Origin: Panacagrimonas sp041603235 | GTDB lineage: Bacteria > Pseudomonadota > Gammaproteobacteria > Nevskiales > Nevskiaceae | Length of the DNA: 64,000 nucleotides | Reading direction: 5' to 3' | Assembly: GCA_041603235.1 (NCBI GenBank) | Contig: JBFIES010000003.1 | Span: forward strand, 247,040 to 311,039 | Shown here: positions 1 to 8,121 of the stretch, piece by piece | How the letters are laid out: every line of letters starts with the position of its first letter | How positions within the stretch are numbered: the first letter of the stretch is position 1 | Position numbers and translations under genes: made by a program | Notes under the pieces: generated by a model | What the model saw: only the letters and a program-made list of their open reading frames with translations | What the model was told of the DNA's origin: nothing | Database searches by the model: none

Positions 1-281
1 CGTTTCATGCGCTGATGATAATAGGCAAGTATCTCGGCGCCGGAGGCCAGATCTTCTCCTCCCTGGCCCAATGGAGCTGAATTGACACCGTAGAACGAGG
101 CGGGCTGATGAAGTGCGACATATGGGTAGGCGTCTACCCAGTGTCCGCCGGGCTTGGCACGGCGCTCAACGATGACCATCGTGGCATCGGGTTGCTCGTC
201 AAAAATGGTGTCTGCGAACGCCATGCTCATGGCACCGGCGCCGATAATCAGATAATCGGTTTCCAGCTTTTTCTGCATCAT
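1..281 (-). CDS. FAD-dependent oxidoreductase, N-terminal part (cut by window edge)
   Basis: Only the first ~93 codons are visible; the gene continues past position 1. The start is one of two adjacent ATGs (279-281 or 276-278). The N-terminus is a Rossmann dinucleotide-binding fold: a beta strand LETDYLIIGAG followed by AGAMSMAFADTI, then an acidic strand end (VIVER), as expected for FAD binding. The stretch PGGHWVDAYPYVALHQPASF is typical of an uncharacterised group of flavin NAD(P)-binding proteins related to flavin monooxygenases. The gene begins 54 bp after the StyC-like gene on the same strand, so the two are probably co-transcribed. An oxygenase or dehydrogenase acting on the same substrate as the neighbours is plausible but is inference. 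No C-terminal domain can be judged. Confidence 0.75.
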   Translation of the reverse strand, partial: MMQKKLETDYLIIGAGAMSMAFADTIFDEQPDATMVIVERRAKPGGHWVDAYPYVALHQPASFYGVNSAPLGQGGEDLASGAEILAYYHQRMK

Positions 282-335
282 TTTTGAATCGACCTATATC
301 TAAATTGTTTGTTTATCGGGCCGGTGCCTTACAGG

Positions 336-812
336 CTATCGGCTTGAGCTGGAGAAGCCCTGACGCGCGATGATGACCATTGCGATCATCGCGACAACGG
401 CAAACACCAGTGCGGGAGCGAAACCCAGGATGCCGGCGATGTTGGTTTCGCCCAGGCGGTTGTCCCCAAAGGTCAGCGCACGGCTCGGGGCAAAAAGGGC
501 GCCCCAGTAGAACGCCGTATTGGCGTACCCGGTACCCACCAGCATCCAGTAGAGCTGGGAGGCGACCTTCTGCGGCAAGGCCATTGCGTGCGTGAGCAGT
601 GCGACGGAAATAACAAACAGACCATTCAGGATGCCGCCGACATGGGCGCGGGCCCAGGCGCTGGTGTCCCCGAACAGCTCAAAACTGATGATGACGGTGG
701 GCACGATCTCGAAACCGCCAATCAGGCTCATGACGAGTCCGAATCCGCAGGCCAAACCGATAAAAATGACGATGGCCCCGTGAGCAATCATGCGCCGTTG
801 CTGTTGTTGCAT
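336..812 (-). CDS. Styrene-oxide-isomerase (StyC)-like membrane protein
   Basis: A 158-residue protein with four hydrophobic helices (about residues 10-32, 58-80, 85-105, 128-152). It resembles styrene oxide isomerase, the integral membrane enzyme that rearranges epoxides to aldehydes (Meinwald reaction) using a ferric haem. Shared motifs include GGFEIVP, WARAHVGGILNG, ANTAFYWG and LTFGDNRLG. Aligned by eye to Pseudomonas StyC as I remember it, the haem-ligand His (His57 here), the substrate-contact Asn (Asn63) and Tyr (Tyr102) are kept, but the position of StyC Asp95 is Thr94. The ATG at 810-812 follows a strong GGGGGAAG ribosome site; longer in-frame extensions are not needed. It lies upstream of the FAD oxidoreductase and is divergent from the carboxylase-like operon. 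Family membership is well supported. The substrate is unknown and may differ from styrene oxide. Confidence 0.82.
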   Translation of the reverse strand: MQQQQRRMIAHGAIVIFIGLACGFGLVMSLIGGFEIVPTVIISFELFGDTSAWARAHVGGILNGLFVISVALLTHAMALPQKVASQLYWMLVGTGYANTAFYWGALFAPSRALTFGDNRLGETNIAGILGFAPALVFAVVAMIAMVIIARQGFSSSSR

Positions 813-1252
813 TGTGTCTTCCCCCTGTGTGTTTTTCGAAAAATTTAGTTTTGTTTCTGACGCTTCGAGCCCAGTGTCCACTATCTGACGACATTTCTGA
901 ACTTGCCGCGTAGGCTGATTTTTAACCTGAGCGGACCATAAGTGACCCAGCCGTTTGATGGGTGGCAGCAAGTGCTCACCCCTCCCTTGTCTATCCAGAT
1001 GCAATCAGGGCGCGCCCTCATCGCCTCATTTGGGTGTGTCGTGATGCCCCATGCTTTGCCGCCAGCGAGGCCCAAGCTCAAGAGTGAGCAGATGCGAAGT
1101 GCTCGATTGCCCGGTGGCCGGGACGAATCTCCCTTCTCGCCGATATCGCGCCAATCCCATCTTTTGGGGTGGGGCGGGGGTGGGTGTGGCCCGCTAATTT
1201 ACCCTCACACGAGGCCGATTCTTTGGCGCAGACCCACGAGAGGAGAAAGCCG
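813..1252. promoter_or_regulatory. Divergent intergenic region between StyC-like and carboxylase-like operons
   Basis: This 440-bp gap between divergent starts has no convincing gene. It must hold the promoters of both operons. An AT-rich stretch (about 835-850) lies just upstream of the StyC-like start. A G-rich, pyrimidine-poor tract (about 1160-1195) precedes the carboxylase-like operon. A short GGGTG...CACCC inverted repeat is at about 960-983. I found no sigma-70 or sigma-54 promoter good enough to mark. Confidence 0.4.
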
Positions 1253-3166
1253 ATGGGGAAACTCATCAATATTGACAATGGCGGCACGCTGACCGACATC
1301 TGTGTAAGCGACAGCGGAAAAGTTTTCCGCACCAAGACCCTGACCACACCCTTTGACCTGTCCAAGTGCTTTTTTGACGGCCTGGTCAAGGTGTCGAAGG
1401 AAATCTATGGGCAGGAAGACATTGTCTCGCTGCTGTCGAGTACGGATCACATCCGCTATTCGACCACCCAGGGCACCAACGCCCTGGTTGAGCGCAAGGG
1501 ACCGCGACTGGGCCTGATCCTGACCGGGAGTCTGAACGCCGGGCAGCTGCAGGCAGGTGCGGAGCAGGGCGAATTGTTTGCTTCCATCATCGGAGAGCGG
1601 ATCGCCACACTTGATCTGGATCTGGAGGAAGAAGCGCTGGAGGCTGCCGCGGTCAAGGCCGTCAATGCGCTGGCTTCCGCCGGTGCCAACCGCGTGATCA
1701 TCGCCCATGGCGGCAGTGATCGCCTGGTGCATGAAGTGCGAATCAAGAAGATTTTCCTGCGCAAGTTCCCGCAGCATCTTCTGGGTGCTGTGCCCATTCT
1801 GTATTCGCATGAGGTCGTGGAAGACGACGATGACGTGCGGCGGACCTGGACAGCAGTCTTCAATGCCTTTCTGCATCCGGCCATGGAGCGTTTCCTGTAC
1901 AACGCCGAACACAAGCTGCGAACCAACAAGGCGCAGAATCCGCTGTTGATTTTCCGCAATGACGGACATTCGGCGCGTGTGGCCAAGACCATCGCGCTCA
2001 AGACTTACAGCTCGGGCCCGCGCGGCGGTATGGAAGGTACGCGCGCACTTGCCGCTCACTACGGCATGAAGCATCTGGTGTCGGTTGATATTGGCGGCAC
2101 CACCACGGACATTGGCGAAGTCTCCAATGGCGATGTGCGTGAAGACGCGCGTGGTCAGGTGGAAGGTGTGCCGGTCTCATTCCCGCTGTGCAATCTGATC
2201 AGTGTGGGTGTGGGCGGCAGCTCCATCATCAAGGCCGATGGCAGCAAAGGCATCGCAGTGGGCCCGGAGAGTGTTGGCAGTGCGCCCGGACCAGCCTGTT
2301 TTGGTCTGGGCGGCACACAGGCCACGATTACCGATGCTTTCCTGCTGACCGGACTGTTGGACCCTGCGTCCTACTTCGGCGGTGAGCTGCAGATCGATGT
2401 CGATCGTGCACGCAGTGCCATCGAGGAAAATGTTGCCAAGCCTCTGGGCATCAGCGCCGAGGCAGCAGCCGAGCAGATGCAGGACGCCTGGGTGAAGAAG
2501 GTCGCTGACAGCATCAAGAGCTTTACCAAGGTCACGCCGGACACCACTCTTGCTGCATTTGGTGGGGCGGGTCCTTTTGTGGTGTGTCGGGTAGCTGAGG
2601 AAGCTGGCATCAGCAAGGTTCTGATTCCGGGCCTGGCGGCTGTGTTCTCTGCCTTTGGGCTCGGCTTTTCGGATATCGCGCATGAGTACGCTGCGCCGCT
2701 GAGCGACGTCAGCAAGCTCGATGCCTGCATTGAAGCCCTGCGCAAACGCGCCCAGCGCGGTATGTACGCAGAGGGCTTTGGCCTGGACGACTGCAGCCTC
2801 GAGACTTATCTGCAGATCACCGGTCCGCAGCGCGACGAGCTGATCCCGCTGCCCAAGACGCTTCCGGCGCCTAAGGAATCTGAGCGGTTCACCATTGTGC
2901 TCAAGGCCGGCAAGACGATTGCCCAGCCGCAGTTGAGCGGTGCCTTTGGCGGTGCCCAGACAGCAGCCAAGTCAAGCTCGAAACGCACGGTGAATATTCG
3001 CGGGACCTCTCAGGATTTGCCCCTCTACCGGGCAGAGGAGCAGTCGGCCGGTGCGCAGGCTACCGGCCCCGCCGTGCTCGAAGAGGCCTTTTTTACCTGC
3101 CGCATTGATCCGGAATGGCGCTTTGAATTCAACGAAAGCTCCGACGTTCTGTTGAGCCGCGGCTAG
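1253..3166 (+). CDS. Hydantoinase/oxoprolinase A-type subunit, acetophenone carboxylase alpha-like (ApcA-like)
   Basis: A 637-residue protein (~69 kDa), matching the ~70 kDa first subunit of acetophenone carboxylase (Apc), an ATP-dependent enzyme that carboxylates an aromatic ketone to a beta-keto acid. An actin/HSP70-like ATPase fold is indicated by the first phosphate motif NIDNGGTLTDICV near the N-terminus, the family signature RYSTTQGTNALVERKGPRLG (about residues 79-98), and a second phosphate motif SVDIGGTTTDIGEV (about residue 280). The usual DIGGT of the first loop is DNGGT here, which may be a subgroup trait. The ATG at 1253 is preceded by AGGAGAAAG and gives the canonical start; the upstream TTG/GTG extensions lack family sequence. 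It is the first gene of a four-gene operon. Assignment to the Apc-like carboxylase family is confident; the ketone substrate is not known. Confidence 0.85.
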   Translation: MGKLINIDNGGTLTDICVSDSGKVFRTKTLTTPFDLSKCFFDGLVKVSKEIYGQEDIVSLLSSTDHIRYSTTQGTNALVERKGPRLGLILTGSLNAGQLQAGAEQGELFASIIGERIATLDLDLEEEALEAAAVKAVNALASAGANRVIIAHGGSDRLVHEVRIKKIFLRKFPQHLLGAVPILYSHEVVEDDDDVRRTWTAVFNAFLHPAMERFLYNAEHKLRTNKAQNPLLIFRNDGHSARVAKTIALKTYSSGPRGGMEGTRALAAHYGMKHLVSVDIGGTTTDIGEVSNGDVREDARGQVEGVPVSFPLCNLISVGVGGSSIIKADGSKGIAVGPESVGSAPGPACFGLGGTQATITDAFLLTGLLDPASYFGGELQIDVDRARSAIEENVAKPLGISAEAAAEQMQDAWVKKVADSIKSFTKVTPDTTLAAFGGAGPFVVCRVAEEAGISKVLIPGLAAVFSAFGLGFSDIAHEYAAPLSDVSKLDACIEALRKRAQRGMYAEGFGLDDCSLETYLQITGPQRDELIPLPKTLPAPKESERFTIVLKAGKTIAQPQLSGAFGGAQTAAKSSSKRTVNIRGTSQDLPLYRAEEQSAGAQATGPAVLEEAFFTCRIDPEWRFEFNESSDVLLSRG

Positions 3167-3189
3167 CCCCGAATTGGAGGAAGAAAATC

Positions 3190-3636
3190 ATGAAAGTTCT
3201 GATTACCGAAAATCTTCGCATCGACCTGGATTCTGAACAGTGGGAATGCCGGGCCTGCTCGGCGCAGATCATGCCGGCGCGCGAAAACTACAAGCGTGGC
3301 CTGTTGGTCCACAACCGGGATCCGCGCGAAATTCACAAGCCCCTGCTCGATCCGGAAAAGTACGAATTCACGTATTCGCCCAACCCGCAGTGGTGCCGCA
3401 TCCTCGAATACTACTGCCCGCAGTGCGGCACCATGATCGAGACCGAATACCTGCCGCCGGGCCATCCACCGGTGCGCGATATCGAACTCGACATCGATGC
3501 GCTCAAGGCGCAATGGAAGGATCGCAAGGAGGTGCGGGAAGCGCCGATCGGAAAGGACCCTGTTCGCCCGGTGGCGCATGGGGGGCAGCGAGTCGCCCAA
3601 TACGGCGAAGAAGGCGTAACCGGAGGACATCGATGA
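3190..3636 (+). CDS. Small zinc-ribbon subunit, acetophenone carboxylase gamma-like (ApcB-like)
   Basis: A 148-residue acidic/basic protein placed between two HyuA-type genes, exactly where Apc operons carry their ~15 kDa subunit. Two cysteine pairs, WECRACSAQI (near residue 18) and YYCPQCGTMIE (near residue 75), would form a zinc ribbon, as in the acetone/acetophenone carboxylase gamma subunits. ATG at 3190 has a good ribosome site (GGAGGAAG). Its TGA overlaps the next ATG (ATGA at 3633-3636), indicating translational coupling and fixed stoichiometry. In the known Apc core structure this subunit packs against the ATPase subunits. The C-terminal ~30 residues are low in conserved features. Confidence 0.8.
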   Translation: MKVLITENLRIDLDSEQWECRACSAQIMPARENYKRGLLVHNRDPREIHKPLLDPEKYEFTYSPNPQWCRILEYYCPQCGTMIETEYLPPGHPPVRDIELDIDALKAQWKDRKEVREAPIGKDPVRPVAHGGQRVAQYGEEGVTGGHR

Positions 3637-5762
3637 AACGTGTATCCGTTGATATCGGTGGCACTTTTACCGATTGCTTTGTTGCATGGGACGGCCAGCA
3701 CATTGAGTCCAAGGCGCTGACGACGCATCAGAACCTCGCGCTGGGATTCAACGAGGCGCTGAAGAATGCCTGCCAGCAGCTCAATGTGTCCGAGCGCGAC
3801 TTGCTCACACAGGTGGATTCGGTTCGTTATGCGACCACGCTGGGTACCAACGCCCTGATCGAGCGCAAGGGCCCGCGCCTGGGTCTGCTGACGACGGCGG
3901 GCTTCAAGTCCTCAGTGCCTCTGACGCGTGCAAAGGGCTATGCAACGGGCCTGTCGCACAAGGAAAAGATGGATGTGCCCAACGCGCAGCGTCCGGATCC
4001 CATTGTCCCGATTCCGATGATTCTGGAAGTGCGCGAGCGCGTGGACTATACCGGCGCGGTGGTTATGCATCTGGACGAAGAGGATCTGCGCGACAAGCTG
4101 CGTGGCCTGGTCGACAAGGGCGCCGAAGCCATCGTGGTCGTGCTGGCGAACTCCGTGGTCAACCCGGTTCACGAGCAGCGTATTCGCGAGATTTTCCTGG
4201 AGGAATATCCCGGTCACATGCTCGGCGCCATTCCGATGCTGCTCTCTCATCAGGTGGCGGGACGCAAGGGCGAGTATGTGCGTGCTATGTCGACCATCAT
4301 CGACGGCTTCCTGCACCAGGTGATGTATCACGGGCTCGGCACGCTTGAACTGAATCTGCGCAACGCGGGTTACGACAAGCCCATGCTGTGCAATCACAAC
4401 TCCGGCGGCATGGCACAGCTCAACTCCACCGACGCGCTGCAGACCGTGCACTCGGGTCCGGTGTCCGGAATCGCGGCGAGCGAGCATCTGGCTACGCAGA
4501 CCAGTCTGGGCAACATCGTGGCCACCGACATGGGCGGCACGAGCTTTGATATCGGCATCGTGGTCGAAGGCGGCGTCAAGCACTACGACTTCAATCCGGT
4601 CATCGAGCGCTGGATGGTCAGTGTGCCGATGGTGCACCTCGTGACCCTGGGCGCGGGCGGCGGCTCTATCTGCTCTTACGACCGCATGTTCCAGACCGTG
4701 CAGGTGGGTCCGGAGAGTGCGGGTTCCGATCCTGGCCCTGCCTGCTACGACCGCGGCGCCATGAAGCCAACGGTGACCGATGCCGATCTGATGCTGGGTT
4801 ATCTCGACCCGGCCAACTATGCCGGCGGTCACATCAAGCTCAATCCCAAGCGTTCCAAGCAGGCCATTGAAGAAGATCTGGCTGATGATCTGGATATGTC
4901 GGTGGCCGACTGCGCCAAGCTGATCAAGCAGACGGTTGACGCCAACATGGCCAACGGTATTGCCCGTGAGCTGAGGACCCGTGGCTACGAGCCGGAAGAT
5001 TTCACGATTCTGGCCTATGGCGGCAATGGTCCCCTGCATGCCTGCGGCGTGGCACGCGCCCTTGGCGTCAAGCGAATTCTCGCGCCGCCGTTCGCATCGG
5101 TATTCTCGGCTTGCGGTGCGGGCAACATGAGCCAGCTGCACATCCATGAGATGAGCACCTGGACGACGCTGTTTGACGCCAATGCCCAGATCTTTTTCCA
5201 GGACTACGACTACTTCAACGGCATTGTCGAGAAGCTCGAAGCACGCGGGCGCGAAGATTTGCTGCGACAGGGCTTTGCGCCCGAGCAGCTGGGTTATCGC
5301 CTGGAACTGGATATGCGCTACGGCAACCAGCGCGTTGAAACCGCGGTGGTGACGGATCTCAATCGTATTGAAGGGCCGGAGGACGTGCTCAAGCTGATCG
5401 AGCAATTCTTTGCCCGCTATGGCGAGCGCTTTGGCGATGGCAGTCAGACGCCAGAAGCAGGCGTTCGAATCAACACGATTCGAGTCTGCTCCTACGTTGA
5501 ACTGCCGGGCATCTCCTTTGGTGACATCAAGCCCAGCGACAAGACCTTGGCGCCGCCGGCACCGGTGGGAGAGCGCAGCTGTCATTTCGTCGGACACGAC
5601 GAAAGCCTGAAAACTGCGATCTACGACGATGCTGCCCTCGAGCCTGGAACGCAGATCGATGGGCCTGCCATTGTCGTGACCCGAGCCACCACTTACCTGA
5701 TCGAACCCGGCTGGCGTTACCAGGCGGCGGCGCAGGCAGCCGTGTGGTTTACACGGATCTGA
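3633..5762 (+). CDS. Hydantoinase/oxoprolinase A-type subunit, second ATPase of Apc-like carboxylase
   Basis: A 709-residue protein (~77 kDa) with the complete HyuA architecture: N-terminal phosphate motif SVDIGGTFTDCFV, signature RYATTLGTNALIERKGPRLG (about residues 64-83), central motif ATDMGGTSFDIGIV (about residue 295), and a C-terminal beta-rich region ending PAIVVTRATTYLIEPGW. Unlike the first subunit it has the standard DIGGT loop, so the operon encodes two non-identical ATPase subunits, as in Apc, where two separate ATP-hydrolysing subunits activate ketone and bicarbonate. The start at 3633 is fixed by the 4-bp overlap with the zinc-ribbon gene and by homology; longer in-frame versions run through that gene. 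Very likely a carboxylase subunit rather than a hydantoinase, because of its partners. Confidence 0.85.
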   Translation: MKRVSVDIGGTFTDCFVAWDGQHIESKALTTHQNLALGFNEALKNACQQLNVSERDLLTQVDSVRYATTLGTNALIERKGPRLGLLTTAGFKSSVPLTRAKGYATGLSHKEKMDVPNAQRPDPIVPIPMILEVRERVDYTGAVVMHLDEEDLRDKLRGLVDKGAEAIVVVLANSVVNPVHEQRIREIFLEEYPGHMLGAIPMLLSHQVAGRKGEYVRAMSTIIDGFLHQVMYHGLGTLELNLRNAGYDKPMLCNHNSGGMAQLNSTDALQTVHSGPVSGIAASEHLATQTSLGNIVATDMGGTSFDIGIVVEGGVKHYDFNPVIERWMVSVPMVHLVTLGAGGGSICSYDRMFQTVQVGPESAGSDPGPACYDRGAMKPTVTDADLMLGYLDPANYAGGHIKLNPKRSKQAIEEDLADDLDMSVADCAKLIKQTVDANMANGIARELRTRGYEPEDFTILAYGGNGPLHACGVARALGVKRILAPPFASVFSACGAGNMSQLHIHEMSTWTTLFDANAQIFFQDYDYFNGIVEKLEARGREDLLRQGFAPEQLGYRLELDMRYGNQRVETAVVTDLNRIEGPEDVLKLIEQFFARYGERFGDGSQTPEAGVRINTIRVCSYVELPGISFGDIKPSDKTLAPPAPVGERSCHFVGHDESLKTAIYDDAALEPGTQIDGPAIVVTRATTYLIEPGWRYQAAAQAAVWFTRI

Positions 5763-5840
5763 GCCCTTAGTTCGAGTTCATGAGAAGCGCCACTTCAACG
5801 CGCTTTAGATAGCTGCAGAAAGCGGCACAGGAGAACCCAG

Positions 5841-8087
5841 ATGAATGACCCGACGATTACACCCGAACAGCAGGAATTGCTGAATCGTTTCCTGAATGAC
5901 AACAAGATGTTCTACGGGCCAGACCCGGCGATCATGGAGAACCATCGAATCGAACCGCGCACGGAGATTGAGGAAAAGCTGCTCTCCGGCGAAGTTGATC
6001 CACACAAGGTCAACGAAGTACGCGGCCTTGTGGTGGCGGCGCTGGACGAAAGCCACACCATGATCGAGCAGATGGGCGCTGCACCCGGTGCGAAGTGGGG
6101 CGACATGACCACGGCCATCTTCACGGCCTCCGGTGATCTGTCCATGATTGCACCCACCGGCGTTGGCGGTTTTGCAGCGGCCGTGTTCTATCCGATCAAG
6201 TTCATCAACAAGTACTGGACCAACGAGCCAACGGTGGGGGTGCGTGAGGGCGACGCCTTCATTCACAACGATGCGCGCTACGGCGGCATTCACAACACCG
6301 ATCAGTCCATGATGATGCCGGTGTTCTGGAAGGAAAAGCTGGTCTGCTGGATTTCCGCCACCATCCATGAAGGTGAGAATGGCGCGACCGAACCAGGCGG
6401 CATGCCTGCGGCGGCAGAGAGCAAGTTCGACGAAGGCCTGAAGATGCCGCCGTTCCGCTGTGCTGAGAATTTCCAGCTCAAGCGAGATCTGGTGACCTTC
6501 CTTCAGAATTCGGTACGCGATCCCAAGCTGCAGCTCGAAGACATGAAAGTGCGTCTGCACTCCGTGATCCGGCTGCGCGAGCGCATCATGAGCATGCTCG
6601 AAGAGCACGGCGAAGAAGCGCTGATCACCATGTTGCGCAAGCAGCTCGAAGACGTGGTGGCCGAAGTGCGCAAACGCATCACCGAACTTCCAGACGGCGT
6701 GGTGCGAACCGTGTCATTTGCCGATTCCACGCTGCGCGAGAGCGCGATGCTCAAGATGAACATGGAGATCACTGTCAAGGGCGACAAACTGACGGTGGAT
6801 ATGCGCGGCTCCTCGCCCGAGATTCTCAATCGGTCCATCAACACCAATCTGGCATCGTTCAAGACCATGTTGTTCTCGGGCTGGATGCAGAACATCTGGC
6901 CGGACCTGCCATTCACCATGGCCTTGTTCACGCCATTCGATTTTATTTTTGACAAGAACTCGCTGCTCAACGGCTCTTTTGAAACGCCGCAGGCCATGAG
7001 TCTGATACCGCTGTTCAAAACCATGACCATTGCCTGCGTCCCGATGGCCAAGCTCAACTACAGCCTGCCGCACCGCTACACCGCCATGGTTGCGCCGCAA
7101 TATGATCAGCCAGCGACGCTGATCTACGGCGGCCTGACCCAGCACGGCGAAAATGTCGGCAACTTCTGCGCCGACATCAACGGCATGGGGCAGGGTGGTC
7201 GCAGCCATCGCGATGGCGAGCACTCGGTGTCGCCGCCGTTCGCTGCCCACTGCGATCTGGGTGAGATCGAGTTGATGGAAGAAGATCTGCCCATCGTGCG
7301 TCTCGGCGCGTTCTCGCTGACCAAGGATCGTGCGGGCTTCGGCAAGCAACGCAGTGGTATGGGTTACGAGCAGATTCACACCTTCCGTCACAGTGGTCTA
7401 TGGGGCTTCATGACCGGATGCTCGGGTTCGCTGTTCCCATCGGCGCTGCCTTTGTTTGGTGGATATTCGTCACCGACTTATCCGCTGTGCAAAATCAAGA
7501 ACACCAATGTGTTTGATCATCTGGAGAAGAATCCGGAGAACATCAAGTTCGACATCCTGGACCTGATGAACAACCAGACCATTGGCGATGGTGATTACTC
7601 CACGCACACCATGGGCATGACCTTCGAACTGGCTGCGCCGGGCGAGCTGTACATGATGTGCCAGGGCGCGGGCGGTGGTTACGGCGACGTGCTGCAGCGC
7701 GATCCGGCCATGGTCATGAAAGATCTTGAAGAAGATCTGATTTCGCACGAGACGGCGCTGGATATCTACAAGGTCGTCTACGACCAGCAGAGCCTGATTG
7801 TCGATGAAGAAGCCACTTCCGAGCTCAGGAATGCGGAGCGGAAGAAGCGTGTGAGCCAGGGCGTGCCTTATGACGATTTCGTCAAGACCTGGACCACCCC
7901 TGAGCCGCCCAAGGATCTGCCGTACATGGGCTGCTGGGACAAGAAGGATGAGGTCTACGGCATCATGATGGGCCAGCGCATCAAGATGAAGGGCACCGAA
8001 CTGCAAGGGCAGTTCATGCTCAATCCCAAGGACGTGGAGATCGCGGCACTCAAGGCTGAGGTCGCCTCGCTCAAGCAGGGAAGCTGA
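5841..8087 (+). CDS. Hydantoinase/oxoprolinase B-type subunit of Apc-like carboxylase (ApcC-like)
   Basis: A 748-residue protein (~83 kDa) of the HyuB family, the size class of the large carboxylating subunit of acetone and acetophenone carboxylases. Family features include the N-terminal D-x-S-x-T-M region (LDESHTMIEQMGA), the GDAFIHNDARYGGIHNTDQS stretch and the glycine-rich GAGGGYGDVLQRDP near the C-terminus. ATG 5841 follows CAGGAGAACCCAG; the preceding 78-bp gap contains no gene. It is the last gene of the operon, closed by a 12-bp hairpin. No gene equivalent to the 34 kDa epsilon subunit (ApcE) of acetophenone carboxylase follows, so an epsilon-like factor is either encoded elsewhere or not used. 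Confidence 0.85.
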   Translation: MNDPTITPEQQELLNRFLNDNKMFYGPDPAIMENHRIEPRTEIEEKLLSGEVDPHKVNEVRGLVVAALDESHTMIEQMGAAPGAKWGDMTTAIFTASGDLSMIAPTGVGGFAAAVFYPIKFINKYWTNEPTVGVREGDAFIHNDARYGGIHNTDQSMMMPVFWKEKLVCWISATIHEGENGATEPGGMPAAAESKFDEGLKMPPFRCAENFQLKRDLVTFLQNSVRDPKLQLEDMKVRLHSVIRLRERIMSMLEEHGEEALITMLRKQLEDVVAEVRKRITELPDGVVRTVSFADSTLRESAMLKMNMEITVKGDKLTVDMRGSSPEILNRSINTNLASFKTMLFSGWMQNIWPDLPFTMALFTPFDFIFDKNSLLNGSFETPQAMSLIPLFKTMTIACVPMAKLNYSLPHRYTAMVAPQYDQPATLIYGGLTQHGENVGNFCADINGMGQGGRSHRDGEHSVSPPFAAHCDLGEIELMEEDLPIVRLGAFSLTKDRAGFGKQRSGMGYEQIHTFRHSGLWGFMTGCSGSLFPSALPLFGGYSSPTYPLCKIKNTNVFDHLEKNPENIKFDILDLMNNQTIGDGDYSTHTMGMTFELAAPGELYMMCQGAGGGYGDVLQRDPAMVMKDLEEDLISHETALDIYKVVYDQQSLIVDEEATSELRNAERKKRVSQGVPYDDFVKTWTTPEPPKDLPYMGCWDKKDEVYGIMMGQRIKMKGTELQGQFMLNPKDVEIAALKAEVASLKQGS

Positions 8088-8094
8088 AACCGGC

Positions 8095-8121
8095 AGGCAC
8101 CCCGCGGCTCGCGGGGTGCCT
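8095..8121. terminator. 12-bp hairpin between carboxylase-like operon and convergent symporter gene
   Basis: A perfect 12-bp G+C-rich stem with a 3-nt loop (arms 8095-8106 and 8110-8121). It lies 8 bp after the HyuB stop and overlaps the stop codon of the convergent symporter gene. There is no immediate T-run on either strand (a T5 follows 11 bp later on the plus strand), so it may act as a weak bidirectional terminator or an mRNA 3'-end stabiliser. Confidence 0.65.

Noticed and set aside
813..1252. Sigma-54 promoter for the carboxylase-like operon
   Set aside because: GG and GC pairs near 965-980 do not have the required 10-bp spacing, and no -24/-12 element fits elsewhere in the gap.
1169..1252. 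Extended N-terminus for the first carboxylase-like subunit
   Set aside because: The extra residues are non-conserved and bypass a strong AGGAG site placed correctly for ATG 1253.
1205..2074. 289-codon frame antisense to the first carboxylase-like gene
   Set aside because: No family features; the plus-strand gene has conserved ATPase motifs throughout.
3912..5597. 561-codon open frame antisense to the second HyuA-type gene
   Set aside because: It mirrors strong, conserved coding sequence on the other strand, has no recognisable domain and reflects the G+C-biased codon pattern.
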